A stretch of DNA of 64,000 nt from Rosa chinensis (taxonomy: Eukaryota; Streptophyta; Magnoliopsida; Rosales; Rosaceae), in the NCBI RefSeq assembly GCF_002994745.2, contig NC_037090.1:26711501-26775500 (forward strand), in the 5' to 3' direction. The notes beneath the pieces were generated by a model. The model was given only the letters and a program-made list of their open reading frames with translations, had not been told where the DNA came from and did no database searches. Every line of letters starts with the position of its first letter. Positions within the stretch are counted from its first letter, which is position 1. The translations under genes and the position numbers were made by a program. Of the stretch, positions 22,960 to 35,140 are shown one piece after another.

Positions 22960-25900
22960 ATGACTAACGGTAGCGGGGGAAATATCGGGGAGCAGGCAGA
23001 CCAGTCCGCCGTTCCCCAACCCGCCCGCCCAGCGGTAAGCATCAACCGCGCACTATTCAACACCCCGGTCAACCCAGGCGGTGAAACAAATCCAAGCAGC
23101 AGCCGTCCCCCAGGTCAGGACCTCACCGCCTTGTATGAACTGGCGCTGGCGGACCTCCACAAAGCAAACAGAGAGCGCGAGCAGGAACGCAAGGAGAAGG
23201 CGGAGGCCCAAAACCAAGTGGCCACGCTGATGACACGTTTCGACGAGCTAAGGCGAACGCTGGACGCAAACGCCAACCCTGCACGAAGTGAGCAGTCACA
23301 CAGCACCAGACACAGCCGGCCTACCGCTGGTATAGGACCCATCGTGCAAATGCAGGTACCGCTAAGCCCACCTGAGCTGGCAGGAATGGGACCACCCCCT
23401 ATCCCACAACTGCCGGAGCAGGAGGCGGAGTCATCGCTGCGCACCCACCACTCGAGGACTAGAACAAGGACTGAGGGTAATCTACCCATTCCCGGGCGGG
23501 GGTTCGCTCCGCGGAACGCCCGAGCGGGCCCCGCTGGCGACGCAACCACCCAAATTTTGGAGAGGATGCAGCAGTTAGAACGGAGATTAATCCTGGCGGA
23601 GGCAGGCACCCCGGCGCCAGCCCCAAACCCACTCTTCGCGTCCAGGCCAGGCCCATTCACCGCCACAATTTTGCAAGCCGTCAGACCACCGTTTGCAAAG
23701 ACCCCAAAAATGTCACATTATAGCGGTAAGACCGATCCCTTCGTCCACATGGACACGTTCAAGAAGGTCACCAACAACAAGGGATTTGATGACGCCACCC
23801 TGTGCCACTTGTTCAGCGAAACGCTGGATAGTGAGGCAATGAGTTGGTTTTTCGAGTGTCCGCCAGGGTCCATCGACTCATTCCACGCATTATCTCATGC
23901 TTTCCTCTCTCGATTCATCTTGTTGTCCGCCGGTCATCACAACACGAGCCAGTTGTTTGGCGTCAGACAGGGAGGGGACGAATCATTGAAGGCATTCGTC
24001 ACAAGATGGCGAGCGGCAGCATCTCAGTGCCGCAATCTCGACAAAACAATGGCTTCGGCGGCTTTCAAGCAGGGACTCCTCAAGGGACCATTCCTATATC
24101 ACCTCAACTACAATCATCCAAATGCGGCGTATGATCACCTTATGAGTGAGGCGGTCATTCATGCCCAGGCAGAGTTTATCACATATGGAGAAACCCCACC
24201 GCCACCAGCAACACCAACAAAGTCATCTCAACCCTCCTCCAGCCATCAAGAGACCGCCAGCAAAGCCCCCACTGCACCGCCAGCTGACAAGAAGAGGAAT
24301 GGCAGCAGGGCGGTTACCAAAGCAAGAGGCAGAAAGACAACCACTACAAGGGCAACCGCCAATCCCAGGGGGACAATCGCAACAAGCAGACGGAATCCTC
24401 TCAGCGGTATGCAGTGTTCACCGTCCTCACAGCCTCGTACGAGGAGATTTACAATCAGTGCAAGGATCAGATACCACCGCCACCCTCGCCGAGATTCCCC
24501 AAAAAGGGTAAGCCAAGAAACACCGGCATGTGGTGCAAGTACCACGAGGACAGCGGTCACAATACCAACAGTTGCAACGCTCTCAAAACAACCATTGAGA
24601 CCCTATACCGTGACGGCAAGATGGATCAATTCAAGGTGCGCCAACCGCCACCTGTGATTGCCAACATTGAGCCACTGGGCCGCATCAACACCATCGACGG
24701 CGGGGCTCCAATCACCAACATGTCTCACAGGGCAAGAAAGCGTTACGCACGCGCCAATCACCCAAAGGAAGTCTGTAACATCCGCTACGAGAGATCCACC
24801 AAACTCCCAAAGTCTGGTTGGGAGCCCATCACCTTCTCAGAGGAGGAGGAGCGAGGAGTACATCTACCCCATGACGACCCATTCCTGATCGATGCCATTC
24901 TCGACAGATGGTCAGTAGGAAGAATCTTGGTGGATAGCGGATCTGCTGTCAATGTCATATTCAGCGGTTGTTACAACAACCTTAAGCGGAACAAGAAACT
25001 ACTACAAGACCATGAGCCATTGCTTAGCTTCTCCGGCGATATCACTCAGCCGCTGGGCTCTGACTACATGCGGTTAACCATCGGCTCCAGTCCATGTATG
25101 GCGGAGATACATACCGAATTTATAATTGTGGACTGTTTCAGTTCGTATAACGCCATCATAGGACGGCCGGCACTCAACAAGCTCAAATGCATCATCGCCA
25201 GATACATGCTTCTCATGAAGTTCCCCACACCCAACGGCACAGGCTGTGTCAGGGGAAGTCAGCAACTGGCACGAGAATGCTACTCTACCACCATTGCGCG
25301 GTCAACCCGCCGCCACGAAATCCTAACGGTAGGAAATCAGGCACCGCCACCAGATATCTTCGAGGATCCTAGGGATGAGGAGGAGAAATACGTAAGGAAG
25401 GAACCGGTCAATCCTGAAACATCGTTGAAGGTCATCAGCATCTCTGACGAGCACCCAGAGCGGACAGTCCGCATAGGAGCTCAGCTAGACCCAGAAGTAG
25501 CCGCAGAACTCACTCAATTCCTGCGGGACAACGCCGCCGTTTTCGCATGGTCATATGCGGACATGCCAGGTATCTCTCCCGAAATCATCACACACAAACT
25601 AACCATTAAGCCATCCTTCCATCCCATCAAGCAGAGGCGAAGGGCCTTCGACGAGGAGAAATACCGCGCCATAGGAGAAGAGGTCGCCAAACTCCAGGGC
25701 ATTGGATTCATCCGCCAGGTAATCTATCCCCAATGGATCTCCAACCTGGTCATGGTCAAGAAGCCTAGCGGCAAGTGGCGGATGTGTGTCGACTTCAAAA
25801 ATCTCAACAAGGCGTGCCCAAAGGACAGTTTCCCTCTCCCACGCATTGATCAGCTGGTTGACGCAACCGCCGGGCATGAACTCCTCAGCATGATGGACGC

Positions 25901-28666
25901 TTTCTCCGGCTACAATCAGATCAAGATGCATCCCAGCGATCAGGAGTGTACCACCTTCACCACCGACAAGGGCCTCTATTGCTACAATGTTATGCCTTTC
26001 GGTCTGAAGAACGCCGGAGCAACTTATCAGCGGCTGATGAATGCTATGTTCGCTGAACATTTGGGCAAGATAATCGAGGTCTACGTGGACGACATGTTGG
26101 TCAAGAGTATAAAAGCCAGCGGACACGTGGCAAACCTCAAGATCATAGTTACCATCCTCCTGGCCTATGGCATGCGCCTCAACCCAGAAAAATGCTTCTT
26201 TGGCGTCACCGCCAGCAAATTTCTGGGTTATATCGTCAGTGAACGAGGCATCGAGGCTAACCCGGACAAGGTGCAGGCCATACTCGACCTGGCAGACCCT
26301 GAGTATAAGGTACACGTCCAATGACTCCAAGGCAAGTTAACCGCCCTCTCTCGATTCATCTCCAGGCTCACTGACAGGTGTGCCCCATTTTTCAAACTCC
26401 TCAAAACAACTCACAAGAAAGTCATCAACTGGAACCCAGAATGTCAGGCGGCGTTTCAGGGCTTGAAGGATTACCTGGCGGCAGTCCCACTACTCTCTAT
26501 CCCTGTGCAAGGAGAGACACTGTTCATATACCTAGCGGTATCAGTATCAGCGGTGAGTTGCGCCATTGTCCGGCGGGAGGGACAGGACGAGCTCCCAGTT
26601 TTCTACGCCGGCAGGGGCATGAACGGGGCAGAAACAAGGTATCCACCCTTAGAGCAGCTAGCTCTTGCACTCATCGTTGCCGCCAGGCGCCTCCGCCAGT
26701 ATTTTCAAGCGCACACAATCCACGTGCTGACCAATCAACCACTGAGACAGGTGATGCAGAACCCTGAACATTCAGGGCGCCTCAGCAAGTGGGCCATCGA
26801 GCTCAGTGAATTTGACATAGACTACAAGCCAAGAACCGCCATGAAGGGTCAGGCGGTAGCGGACTTCATCGCCGAGCTCACTGAGCGTCAGCCCAGTCCC
26901 AGCACGGAGAATTTTCCCGGGACGGAAATGGTCACCGCTAAGGAGCCAGCTCCCTACAATCAGATTGGAACCTGCATGTGGACGGCTCCGCCAGCGCCAA
27001 GGCCAGCGGCGCAGGAGTCATCCTCACAGGCCCTGGGGGGCTGAATGTGGAATACGCACTAAAATTCAACTTCAAAGCCTCCAACAACATGGCGGAATAC
27101 GAAGCACTCATTGCCGGCCTACTCCTCGCCATCGATTCAGGGGCTGACAGCGTCAACATCTTCAGTGATTCCCAGTTGGTCGTAAATCAGGTCAATGACA
27201 GCTTCCAGGCCAAGGACCAACAGTTAGCGGCATACTTGGGGTACGTTAAGACACTCCTCAAGAAATTCAAATTTCATAACATCACACAAATCCCCAGGGA
27301 AAAGAACGCCAAGGCTGACTCACTGGCAAGGCTAGCAACCGCCCAGCCACATCAGAGTCCAGCGGACACAAGAGTGGAATGTCTTGACAAGCCAAGTATC
27401 GCAAAAACCCTGGCGGAGATCTTCAGCATTGAGGTCAATACCAGCTGGATGGACGAAGTCATTGAGTACAAGCGCAACGGCACATTGCCGGACGACAAAG
27501 TTAAGGCGCGACAACTCCAGCGGAGGGCAACCCGCTACAACATCCAGAACGGCAAGCTGTACCGCCAGGGATTCACCCATCCCAACCTCCGCTGCCTAAC
27601 CCCAGAGGAGGGAAAGGTCGTTCTGGCAGCAATTCATAGCAGAGAATGCGGAAACCATTCAGGCGCCAGATCCTTAGCCAATCGCACAATGCGACAAGGC
27701 TATTTTTGGCCTACTCTCGGCGACGATGCCCGCCAGGTAGCAAGATCATGCCACAAGTGCCAACAATTTGCTGACATCCCGCATGCACCGGCGGAACCAC
27801 TATCGGTCATCGTCGCCCCATGGATCCACTCAACTTGGGGCCTGGATCTGATGGGAAAATTTCAAACCGCCAAGGGCCAGTTCAAGTACATTATAGTGGC
27901 TATCGACTACGACAGCAAGTGGATAGAGGCGGAACCACTAACAGCAATAACTACCGCCAAGGTAATTCACTTCCTCTGGAAGAACATCTACTGCCGTTAC
28001 GGTGTCCCACACACGATAATCACCGACAATGGCACACAATTCAACAACAAGGAGCTCATCTCTTTCACCGCCAACTTGGGTACTAAGATGAGTTTTGCAT
28101 CTGTCGCCCACCCCCAGACCAACGGTCAGGTCGAAGCAGCAAACAAGATAATCAAAAGGCTGCTGAAGAAAAAACTCGACAAAGCAAAGGGTCTATGGGC
28201 GGAGAAACTCCCGGAAGTTCTATGGGCCATCAGAACAACCCCAACTTCCGCAACAGGTGAAACTCCCTTCTGCATGATGTTCGGAACGGAGGCTGTCCTG
28301 CCCATTGAGGTCTCTCAACCTACCGCCAGAGTCGAGGGCTACCGCCCAGAGACCAACACTGACGGCATCAACCTGGACAAGGACCTCCTGGAGGAAAAGC
28401 GACACAGGGCCCACCTATGCAACCTGCAAAACAAGCAGCGGGTATCGCGTTTCTACAACGCCAGAGTCAAGGCCCGGAACCTCCAACTGGGGGACTGGGT
28501 AATGAAGGAAGTCATTCCACCGCCAACAAAGCTTCGCCCAACTTGGGAAGGTCCATACAAAATTGTGGAAGTCGTTAGCCCAGGCACCTTCTACTTAATG
28601 GACAAGGACGGCGTCACAACGACCCACCCTTGGAATATCGAACACCTTCGGTATTATTACAAATAG
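22960..28666 (+). pseudogene. Element B gag-protease-RT-RNase H-RNase H-integrase (broken)
   Basis: It starts MTNGSGGNIGEQ, 34 bases after the PBS. Gag covers about 22960-24650, with a WCKYHEDSGHNTNSC zinc motif near 24531. The protease has LVDSGSAVN near 24930. RT covers 25600-26320 with YVDD near 26083. A first RNase H spans 26520-26880 and a second 26970-27330 (VDGSASAKASGAG, SDSQLVVNQV). Integrase has an HHCC finger near 27650-27770, LDLMG, TDNGTQF and GQVEAANK (D,D,E), and ends YYYK at 28666. Damage: one-base loss near 24297, TGA at 26322-26324 where A has Cys, and a frameshift near 26955. Element A, lacking these lesions, shows the parent was a single frame. Confidence 0.92.
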
Positions 28667-29081
28667 TCATGCCGCTACCCAAGAGCATCTTGACTTAGCT
28701 AAATTTTTGTTCAATATTTAGCTAAGGGAAGCTACCCAACGGGTACTACCCTCTTTTGTAAACGCTGATCAGTCAGCTATCAATGAAACGAGGAATTATT
28801 CAAACCATTGTTACCAAGTCTAGCACTGAGGGCAACTGGCAACGCCAGGAATCGTCAGCGGACCACGTCCGCTACGTGGTGCACTTGGACCAATTTTAAT
28901 TCCTTTAATGTTTCATTGCTTGGCAAAAGAAAAATCTCTACGTCAAAACTCTAGCGGTACAAACACATCATGACAAACGTCAAACTCTGAAATTTCATTT
29001 CAGGGCTGGGACTCCCCACCCAAAATAGTTCATTATTACAGTGTAAAAAAAAAAAAAAACCTATGGAAGTCTCAGCTGGCT
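28667..29081. other. Spacer between convergent pol and antisense gene, element B
   Basis: No gene is seen. The stretch contains an A17 run at about 29044-29060 and ATCAATGAAACGAGG-type sequence shared with element A (35010-35040). It should contain the poly(A) sites of both convergent transcripts. Confidence 0.5.
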
Positions 29082-30625
29082 TCAGCGGTTGTCTTCGGCT
29101 TCTCCGGCTTCAACTGGCGGCGGCACGACCGATCGGCTCGCCTGATCGGACCCTCGAGCTGTCGGACTGGGAGTCTCCATTGTACCATCCGCCCGGGTGT
29201 GTGCCTCCAGAAATCCGGCACGTGACACCTCCGACGGGGTCTGCTGGGGAGTCTGCCGGGACCTTTCCGGCGGATGGGAGCCACTTTCCCCGCTGCCCGA
29301 ATGGGTACCTGCCGCAGTGGGAGGCACGACTTCTGTCTCCGGCGGGACACCCTCGACCACCGGCACGTCGGGCTGTGACGCCTTTACAAAGTCAATGGCG
29401 CCCTTCCGCGTCAACATGTCTATATTTGCCCGGGCCCCAGACTTCGCCGCTTCGGTCAATGTCTTTTTATACTCCGCCGACATCTTGAACGCTTCAACGG
29501 CGGCGGCTGCAGAAGAACTCTGTTCATTTTTCAGGCGGTTGACCTCCCCGTCCAGCCGCTGCATCTCACCCAGTCTGGCGGCAGACTCCCGCTGCACAAT
29601 AATGAGCTTCTTATCTTTAGCGGCTATCCGCTCCTGCAGCAATGCGATCTCCTGCTCCAACTGGGAGACGCGTTCATTCCTCTCCAGGTCCCGCCTTATG
29701 GCCGCATTAAGCTTGCCGCGGGCGTCCGCATAGTCACACTCCGCCTTGGCCAGCCCCTGCTCGGCCTCCGCCAATCTCTCCTTGGCCTCCGCCAGCTCCC
29801 TCTGGAGACCTCCGATCTCCCCCCTGAGCTCTTCCTCAATCCGGGGCTGCTTAGACGCCGCCTCGAACATATCATGTAACCCCGCAGATATTTGACCAAA
29901 CGCCGAGCTGAAGGGCGATTGGTCAATTGCCGTCGGGCGCGATATGCCCGCCAGACCCCCGAACCCCAGCCGCTCGCACAAATGGAAAAGGAATGCCCGC
30001 TCCCCTTCTGTCATGAATGGCGCATACTCGGCAAAGGAGTCCAGATCACTGACGGCTGCTGCCTCCCCCTCCGCCACTGCACCCTTCGACGCAGCTTGTC
30101 GAGCCTTCTTTTGTTGGCGGACTCCGATCACCACCTCTTCTTCCTCTTCCTCGTCGGGGGAGTCAGGCTGCCGGCGTTTTTTCTCCAACGCCCGTTGTGT
30201 CCCAGCAGCGGTCCTCGTCACCCGCACCAGCGGCTCACCCCGGGACTCGGTGGCAGTCCCCGTCGGCTGCACCGTCTTCTTTTGAGGACCGCGCCGGGTG
30301 GTAGGCATCCGCTCCCGCGGCCTTGTACCAACATTCCCCCTCTCCCCGCCACCCACTTGGGTGTCCGCCTGCACTACCGGCAGGCCATCCTCACCCAGAT
30401 GGGAGTGGTGCGGCATCGGCAGCTCCACCGCAACCTCAGACTGGCTCAGCACCAGCGTCTCCGGGTTCACCACCGTCTGCTGGGCCGCCAGCCCCTCGGC
30501 ATACATGGCCTCCAGAAAATTTTCTATCTCGGCACGATCCATTGCTTTTTCGAAAGCGTCGCGACTAGATTTGTTACCGGGCGGGGTTTCTGAAAAGAAA
30601 AACACAAACACCCGTCAGTCCGGAT

Positions 30626-30664
<39 letters not shown>

Positions 30665-31793
30665 ATGAGGTGTGGCGGAGTGGCTCTCACCAATAGAGCG
30701 AGTTAGCCCCAGGTCGACCAGCAATTCCCAACCGGTCAGAAGACGGAAGTCAAGCAAATTGCGGTTCCGCCAGCAGCCGCGGATCCTCGCCACGCGACAC
30801 TCCTCTTCGCGCGTCAGAATATACCTTAGTCCCGCTGCACAAACACAATAATCATTAGCAAAAACCGCAGGTTTGCAAAAGTTTGAAACCGCCAGTTAGT
30901 TTTAGCGGAAACCAGTTGCCAACCTCGGATGGGCTGGAATTCCGACTTAGTCTTAAACGTCGGCCCCTCCACATTCGACCTAGTATGGTACTCCCAGCCA
31001 TCTGTGGCGACGCAGAAGGTCCCCCGCCAGTAGGACATTGAGTCCCTTAGATTCTCAATCAACTTGGGCGCTCCCTGGCGGCGGCTTAGGTTCACGCACC
31101 CTCTGCAACCTCGGTGCTTCACGTACACTAGCTCGTAGAAGTGAAGCACTTCCGCCACGGTAGGCCCCTCGCACCCCGACAAGCGCCACAGGGAGTTCAT
31201 CGCCAACAGCAACCGCCACATGTTGGGACAGATCTGCCCAAAGGCAAGACCAAACTCGCACACAAGAATTTGGAGATTGGGCACTAGCGGGAATGTCACT
31301 CCTTGGCGGAATATGGCCTCGTGCACGGCAGCACATCCCACTGGGAGCATCGAGGCCTTCTCATCCGCTGTCGGGGGCGCAGCTTCACCGAGCCCGGCAA
31401 CCGGAACGTCCGCTTCATCCGGTTAACAGCGGCGGCATCCATCCGCCCACCTGCCTCGTCGACGGCGGTGCCATCTGAGAGGTACCACGCCGACTCGACA
31501 TTTTGGCCCGGCGCTTCCCCTTCGCCAGCGGAGCCGCTAGCAGCACTATTGCTCGCCAAGCGCTCGTCGCGCCTAGCCAACTCACCCGCCCTAGAGCTCT
31601 CTGGACGCGAACCACGATCCATAGCTATTTCCCAGGGGATGGTCCGAAGTGGCTCAACTTCAAGCGGTTCTGGCAGTGAGGTTCCTGCATGGGCAGACGG
31701 ACGCAACGAGTCAATAAAGGTCATATCCGCCACGCTGAACGACACGTCAGACCCAGAATCCTCACTGCTCGAAATATCTATGACGTTGGCCAT
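29082..31793 (-). pseudogene. Antisense gene of element B (putative gypsy-type transposon protein family)
   Basis: The ATG is at 31793-31791 (MANVIDISSSEDSGSD). Exon 1 runs to 30924 and holds the conserved globular domain (FRQGVTFPLVPN, FGQICPNMWR, EGPTVAEVLHFY). Introns are 30923-30835 and 30690-30590; the second contains an A36 run (30627-30662). Exon 3 is a 500-residue open frame: low-complexity acidic region (EEEEEE near 30150), a long coiled coil rich in Glu/Leu/Ala (29880-29500), and a Pro/Ser/Thr-rich tail ending EAEDNR at 29082. One frameshift near 31370 breaks exon 1. Its role is unknown. Confidence 0.82.
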
Positions 31794-31801
31794 CCCAAAC
31801 C

Positions 31802-32300
31802 CTAAAACCCACATCAGTTAGCACAAATACAGATCTAACCTACTCTCACATCAGATATAGCCAAAGATGCCAAGAACAACTACCCACAAAAATACCAAAA
31901 CAAAAACAACCGCACGCTCAACCCAGATTAGACCGTCTAGCAAAACCCAAAACCCCAACTTTCTGTCAAACACCATAACCTCCCTCAAATCTCTCCCTAC
32001 ACCCTCCGAAAACAGCACAGAGGCAATATCATACCATCAACAGAAATACCAAAACCCAGAAACCACCATTGCAGATTCAATGAAACAGGAAGAGGATCCG
32101 AAATACCAACCTCACGTCGAAGACTTTGGAGTGCAGTTCGTCTTCACTAACAGATTTCGTCCTCTCCAGTCCGACTACTCCACGCAAACTCGGGGATCTC
32201 CTTCGCAATTCGCAGGCGAACAAGGCTCGAAGCAGGCGACTCAGATTTGAAGATTTTCCAGAAATGTCGAAACTCGCTCAGTTCCCCCCTTTTTATGTCA
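31802..32300 (-). promoter_or_regulatory. Leader, 5' UTR intron and TATA-like box of antisense gene B
   Basis: On the minus strand an intron with donor at 32110 (GTGAG/GTTGGTAT) and acceptor at 31802-31803 (GGTTTTAG) ends just before the ATG, as in element A. A CATAAAAA box lies at 32297-32290 after GTTGA. Conservation of box, donor, acceptor and spacing in two diverged copies supports a functional promoter for the antisense gene. Confidence 0.6.
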
Positions 32301-32580
32301 ACATCAAATAATCCTGAGCCGTCCGCTACAAAACTACATCACGTACCAACCGTACACGTGTCCCACGTCTTCATTAACTCCCTGGATTAACCGAGGCGTC
32401 GCCTCGGTTACGAAATCCATCATTACTCGCATTAATGACGAGAAGACGGCTAGGCTTAGGAGGCAAGCCTCCAGACGCTAACCCTCTCAGAGTTAGCCAC
32501 GTGTCCACCGTCATCATTCTTTGGCTTCCAAGGGAAGTCACCACCTGACAAGTAAACCCCCCAACCATGGCAAGTCTCCG

Positions 32581-33175
32581 CTGAGCGAAAACCCCGCCCA
32601 GCGGATCCATCCTCACTTGTCATCTCCCAAGTGACGGAGTCTCCACTGAGCGAAACCCCGCCAGCGGATCCTCACTTGTCATCTCCCAAGTGACGGAGTC
32701 TCCACTGAGCGAAACCCCGCCAGCGGATCCTCACTTGTCATCTCCCTAGTGACGGAGCCTCCGCTGAGCGAAACCCCGCCAGCGGATCCTCACTTACATC
32801 TCCCAAGTGACGGAGTCTCCACTGAGCGAAACCCCGCCAGCGGATCCTCACTTGTCATCTTCCAAGTGACGGAGTCTCCGCTGAGCGAAACCCCGCCAGC
32901 GGATCCTCACTTGCATCTCCCAAGTGACGGAATCTCCGCTGAGCGAAACCCCGCCAGCGGATCCTCACTTGTCATCTTCCAAGTGACGGAGTCTCCGCTG
33001 AGCGAAACCCCGCCAGCGGATCCTCACTTGCATCTCCCAAGTGACGGAGTCTCCGCTGAGCGAAACCCCGCCAGCGGATCCTCACTTGTCATCTTCCAAG
33101 TGACGGAGTCTCCGCTGAGCGAAACCCCGCCGGCGGAGCTTCTCTCCTCATTTGGTAAACGGGGCGTCCTCCGCT
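32581..33175 (-). repeat. 58-59-bp tandem repeat block in element B (about 10 copies)
   Basis: CTGAGCGAAA recurs at 32581, 32646, 32705, 32764, 32822, 32881, 32939, 32998, 33056 and 33115, a period of 58-59 bp (the first is longer). Each unit carries CCGCTGAGCG paired with CGCCAGCGG, the same hairpin as in element A but with a different spacer. It also contains the short palindrome-like CACTTG...CAAGTG. Confidence 0.95.
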
Positions 33176-33751
33176 ACACAGCGCACCGCTGGCTGACCCC
33201 ATTTCTCATCTGACAAGCTGCGTACTTTATTCAGCGCAACACCGCTCAATAAAATACCAAGCACGTCTACTTGACGCTGCTTCCTGCTACATCTAGCGGG
33301 GGACTTCCGCCAGCGGCGGATCCCGAGGCCACGCCTCTCTGACAACGCCGCCACGCGGAGTTACGGTCAGAATGTCCCTACGGGACACGGGGACTAGTCA
33401 ACAGTCTACGACAGCCCTGATCAGGTACGTTGACCCCCGTCACCTGGGTGCTAAGATTGGGCTCGCAACCCAACACCCTCTGCTCCGTGCAGCGCTGCTC
33501 CGTGCAGCTCCCCCTCAACAAACAATAACAACGACCATCCGGAGGTCCATCTTAGCCGGGGAGTGGGGGACTCCCTGGGGGCCTAGCAGGGGCCCACCCG
33601 AAAGGGCACAAAGCGTTTGCTCAGTAAATCCATGGTTGACAACGCACTGACGCTAATTATGCTTCTGCAAAGTCTAGCGGGAGAAACGCTTCAAACCGCC
33701 GATCAACTCCCCAACCAAGATTGCCCTCCTTGACTGGGGATTTGGGGGACT
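33176..33751 (+). other. Element B 3' non-coding region and polypurine tract
   Basis: No coding is seen. The final GGGGATTTGGGGGACT (about 33736-33751) adjoins the 3' LTR and is the plus-strand primer. Confidence 0.75.
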
Positions 33752-34266
33752 TGTACATGCATGTCCATTTGCAAGCATAATTAGCTATAATGAGCCACGC
33801 TCATGGTACCACCAGGGGTACCAACACCCACCATATGAGTGACTGGCGTAAAGACAGTTAGCCGGGTTACCGCCTGAGCCCCGGATCAACCCCAAAGCAC
33901 CGCCGACGCGCCGCCACGCGCCGTGTCAAGATGGCATCAGAAGCTACTGAAACTGGGAACTGAAGCACCATCAGTCCCACATCGAAAACAAAGAGAAGAT
34001 CATCCTCTTCCTCACCTATAAAAGGTTCTCTCCTCTCTCCTCATTAAGGACGCATTCAATACTTACCTACTATTACTTTGTCAACATAAATACATTGACT
34101 AACTTAGGCATCGGAGAGTTGAAGACCGCCCGGCGCGGTCTCCCTCTGACGCCCATTGTATTTTATTTGACAGGTAACGGGAACCACTCACAACAAAGGT
34201 ATCGATCCGCCTGCCGGATCAGCGTTAACTAAGGTCCAGCTACCGCTAGACTTTTAGACATTAACA
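33752..34266 (+). repeat. Element B 3' LTR
   Basis: It is nearly identical to the 5' LTR (an extra G in the CCAGGGG run and one substitution soon after). It ends TTAACA and is followed by the CCCGC target copy, then by the continuation of the antisense gene of element A. Confidence 0.95.
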
Positions 34267-34724
34267 CCCGCCTGAGGGCTGAAGGGAGTACCTCCGCGGC
34301 CGCCGCTGTTGAAGCATTCAAGCAGTCGGTGGAGTTTAAGAAGGCGATGATCGAGTCAGCGAAGGCTGGAGCCGTAGCAAACATAGACATGCTGAAGCGG
34401 AAGGGCGCCATCAACTTCGCCAAAGCGTCACAGCCTGATGTGCCGCCGGCCAAGAGTACCCCGCTGGAGAAAGATGCCGTGCCTGCCCCAACGGGAGGCG
34501 CCCGGTCAGGCAGTGGAGAAAGTGGCGCACATCCGGCGGAAGGGTCCCAGCAGACTCCCCACCCCACCCCGTCGGAGGTGTCGCGTGCTGGATTCCTGGC
34601 GGCGCACACCCGGGCGGACGGCACCATAGAGACCCCAAGTCCGTCGGCGCGAGGGTCCGATCAAACGAGTCGAGCGATTGTGCCTCCGCCTGCTGAAGCA
34701 GAAGATGCCGAGGGCAACCCCTGA
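34267..34724 (+). pseudogene. Antisense gene of element A, 3' part
   Basis: After the duplicated CCCGC the frame continues with AEGSTSAAAAVEAFK, IDMLKRKGAIN and a Pro/Ser-rich tail ending AEDAEGNP, stop at 34724. It aligns with the C-terminal part of the element B protein (29500-29082). It is not a separate gene; element B separates it from 20450-22392. Confidence 0.85.
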
Positions 34725-35140
34725 AGCCAGCTGGGACCACAGTAGACTGTCTTAGTTTTTTTTTTTTTTGGCATATATAGCCGCTGAGGCATGACAATTT
34801 GTAATGAATGTTGCGAAATGGAATGAAGTATTGAATTGGTGTTTGCTATGATGTGTTTGTACTGCTAGCACTTTGAGTCGTTTGTCCATCAATGAAACAT
34901 TAAAGGAATTAAGATTGGTCCAAGTGCACCATGTAGCGGACGAGGTCCGCTGACGATTGTTGGCGTTGCCAGTTGCCCTCAGTGCTAGACTTGGTAACAA
35001 TGGTTTGAATAATTCCTCGTTTCATTGATAGCTGATTGACCAGTGTACAAAAGTGGGGTAGTACCCGTTGGGTAGCTTCCCTTAGCTAAATATTGAACAA
35101 AAATTTAGCTAAGTCAAGATGCTCCTGGGTAGCGGTCTGA
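34725..35140. other. Spacer between convergent genes of element A
   Basis: No gene is seen. The spacer includes a T15-type run near 34756-34769 and sequence homologous to 28667-29081 in complement. Confidence 0.5.

Larger units (their letters stand above)
22393..34266 (+). mobile_element. Gypsy element B, Tat lineage, plus orientation, nested in A
   Basis: LTRs at 22393-22906 and 33752-34266 appear to differ by only one substitution and one single-base indel. The 5-bp target duplication CCCGC (22388-22392 and 34267-34271) lies inside the antisense gene of element A. The layout matches A: gag-pol on plus, antisense gene on minus, hairpin tandem repeats, polypurine tract. This is the youngest large insertion in the stack. 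It nevertheless carries a nonsense codon and two frameshifts in gag-pol, and a frameshift in the antisense gene. Confidence 0.95.

Noticed and set aside
22960..24657. A complete 565-residue gag protein
   Set aside because: After about 24297 the frame is shifted relative to element A, so the last 120 residues are an artefact of a one-base loss.
34267..34724. Stand-alone small plus-strand gene
   Set aside because: It aligns with the C-terminal part of the antisense protein in B and continues the frame cut at 22392.
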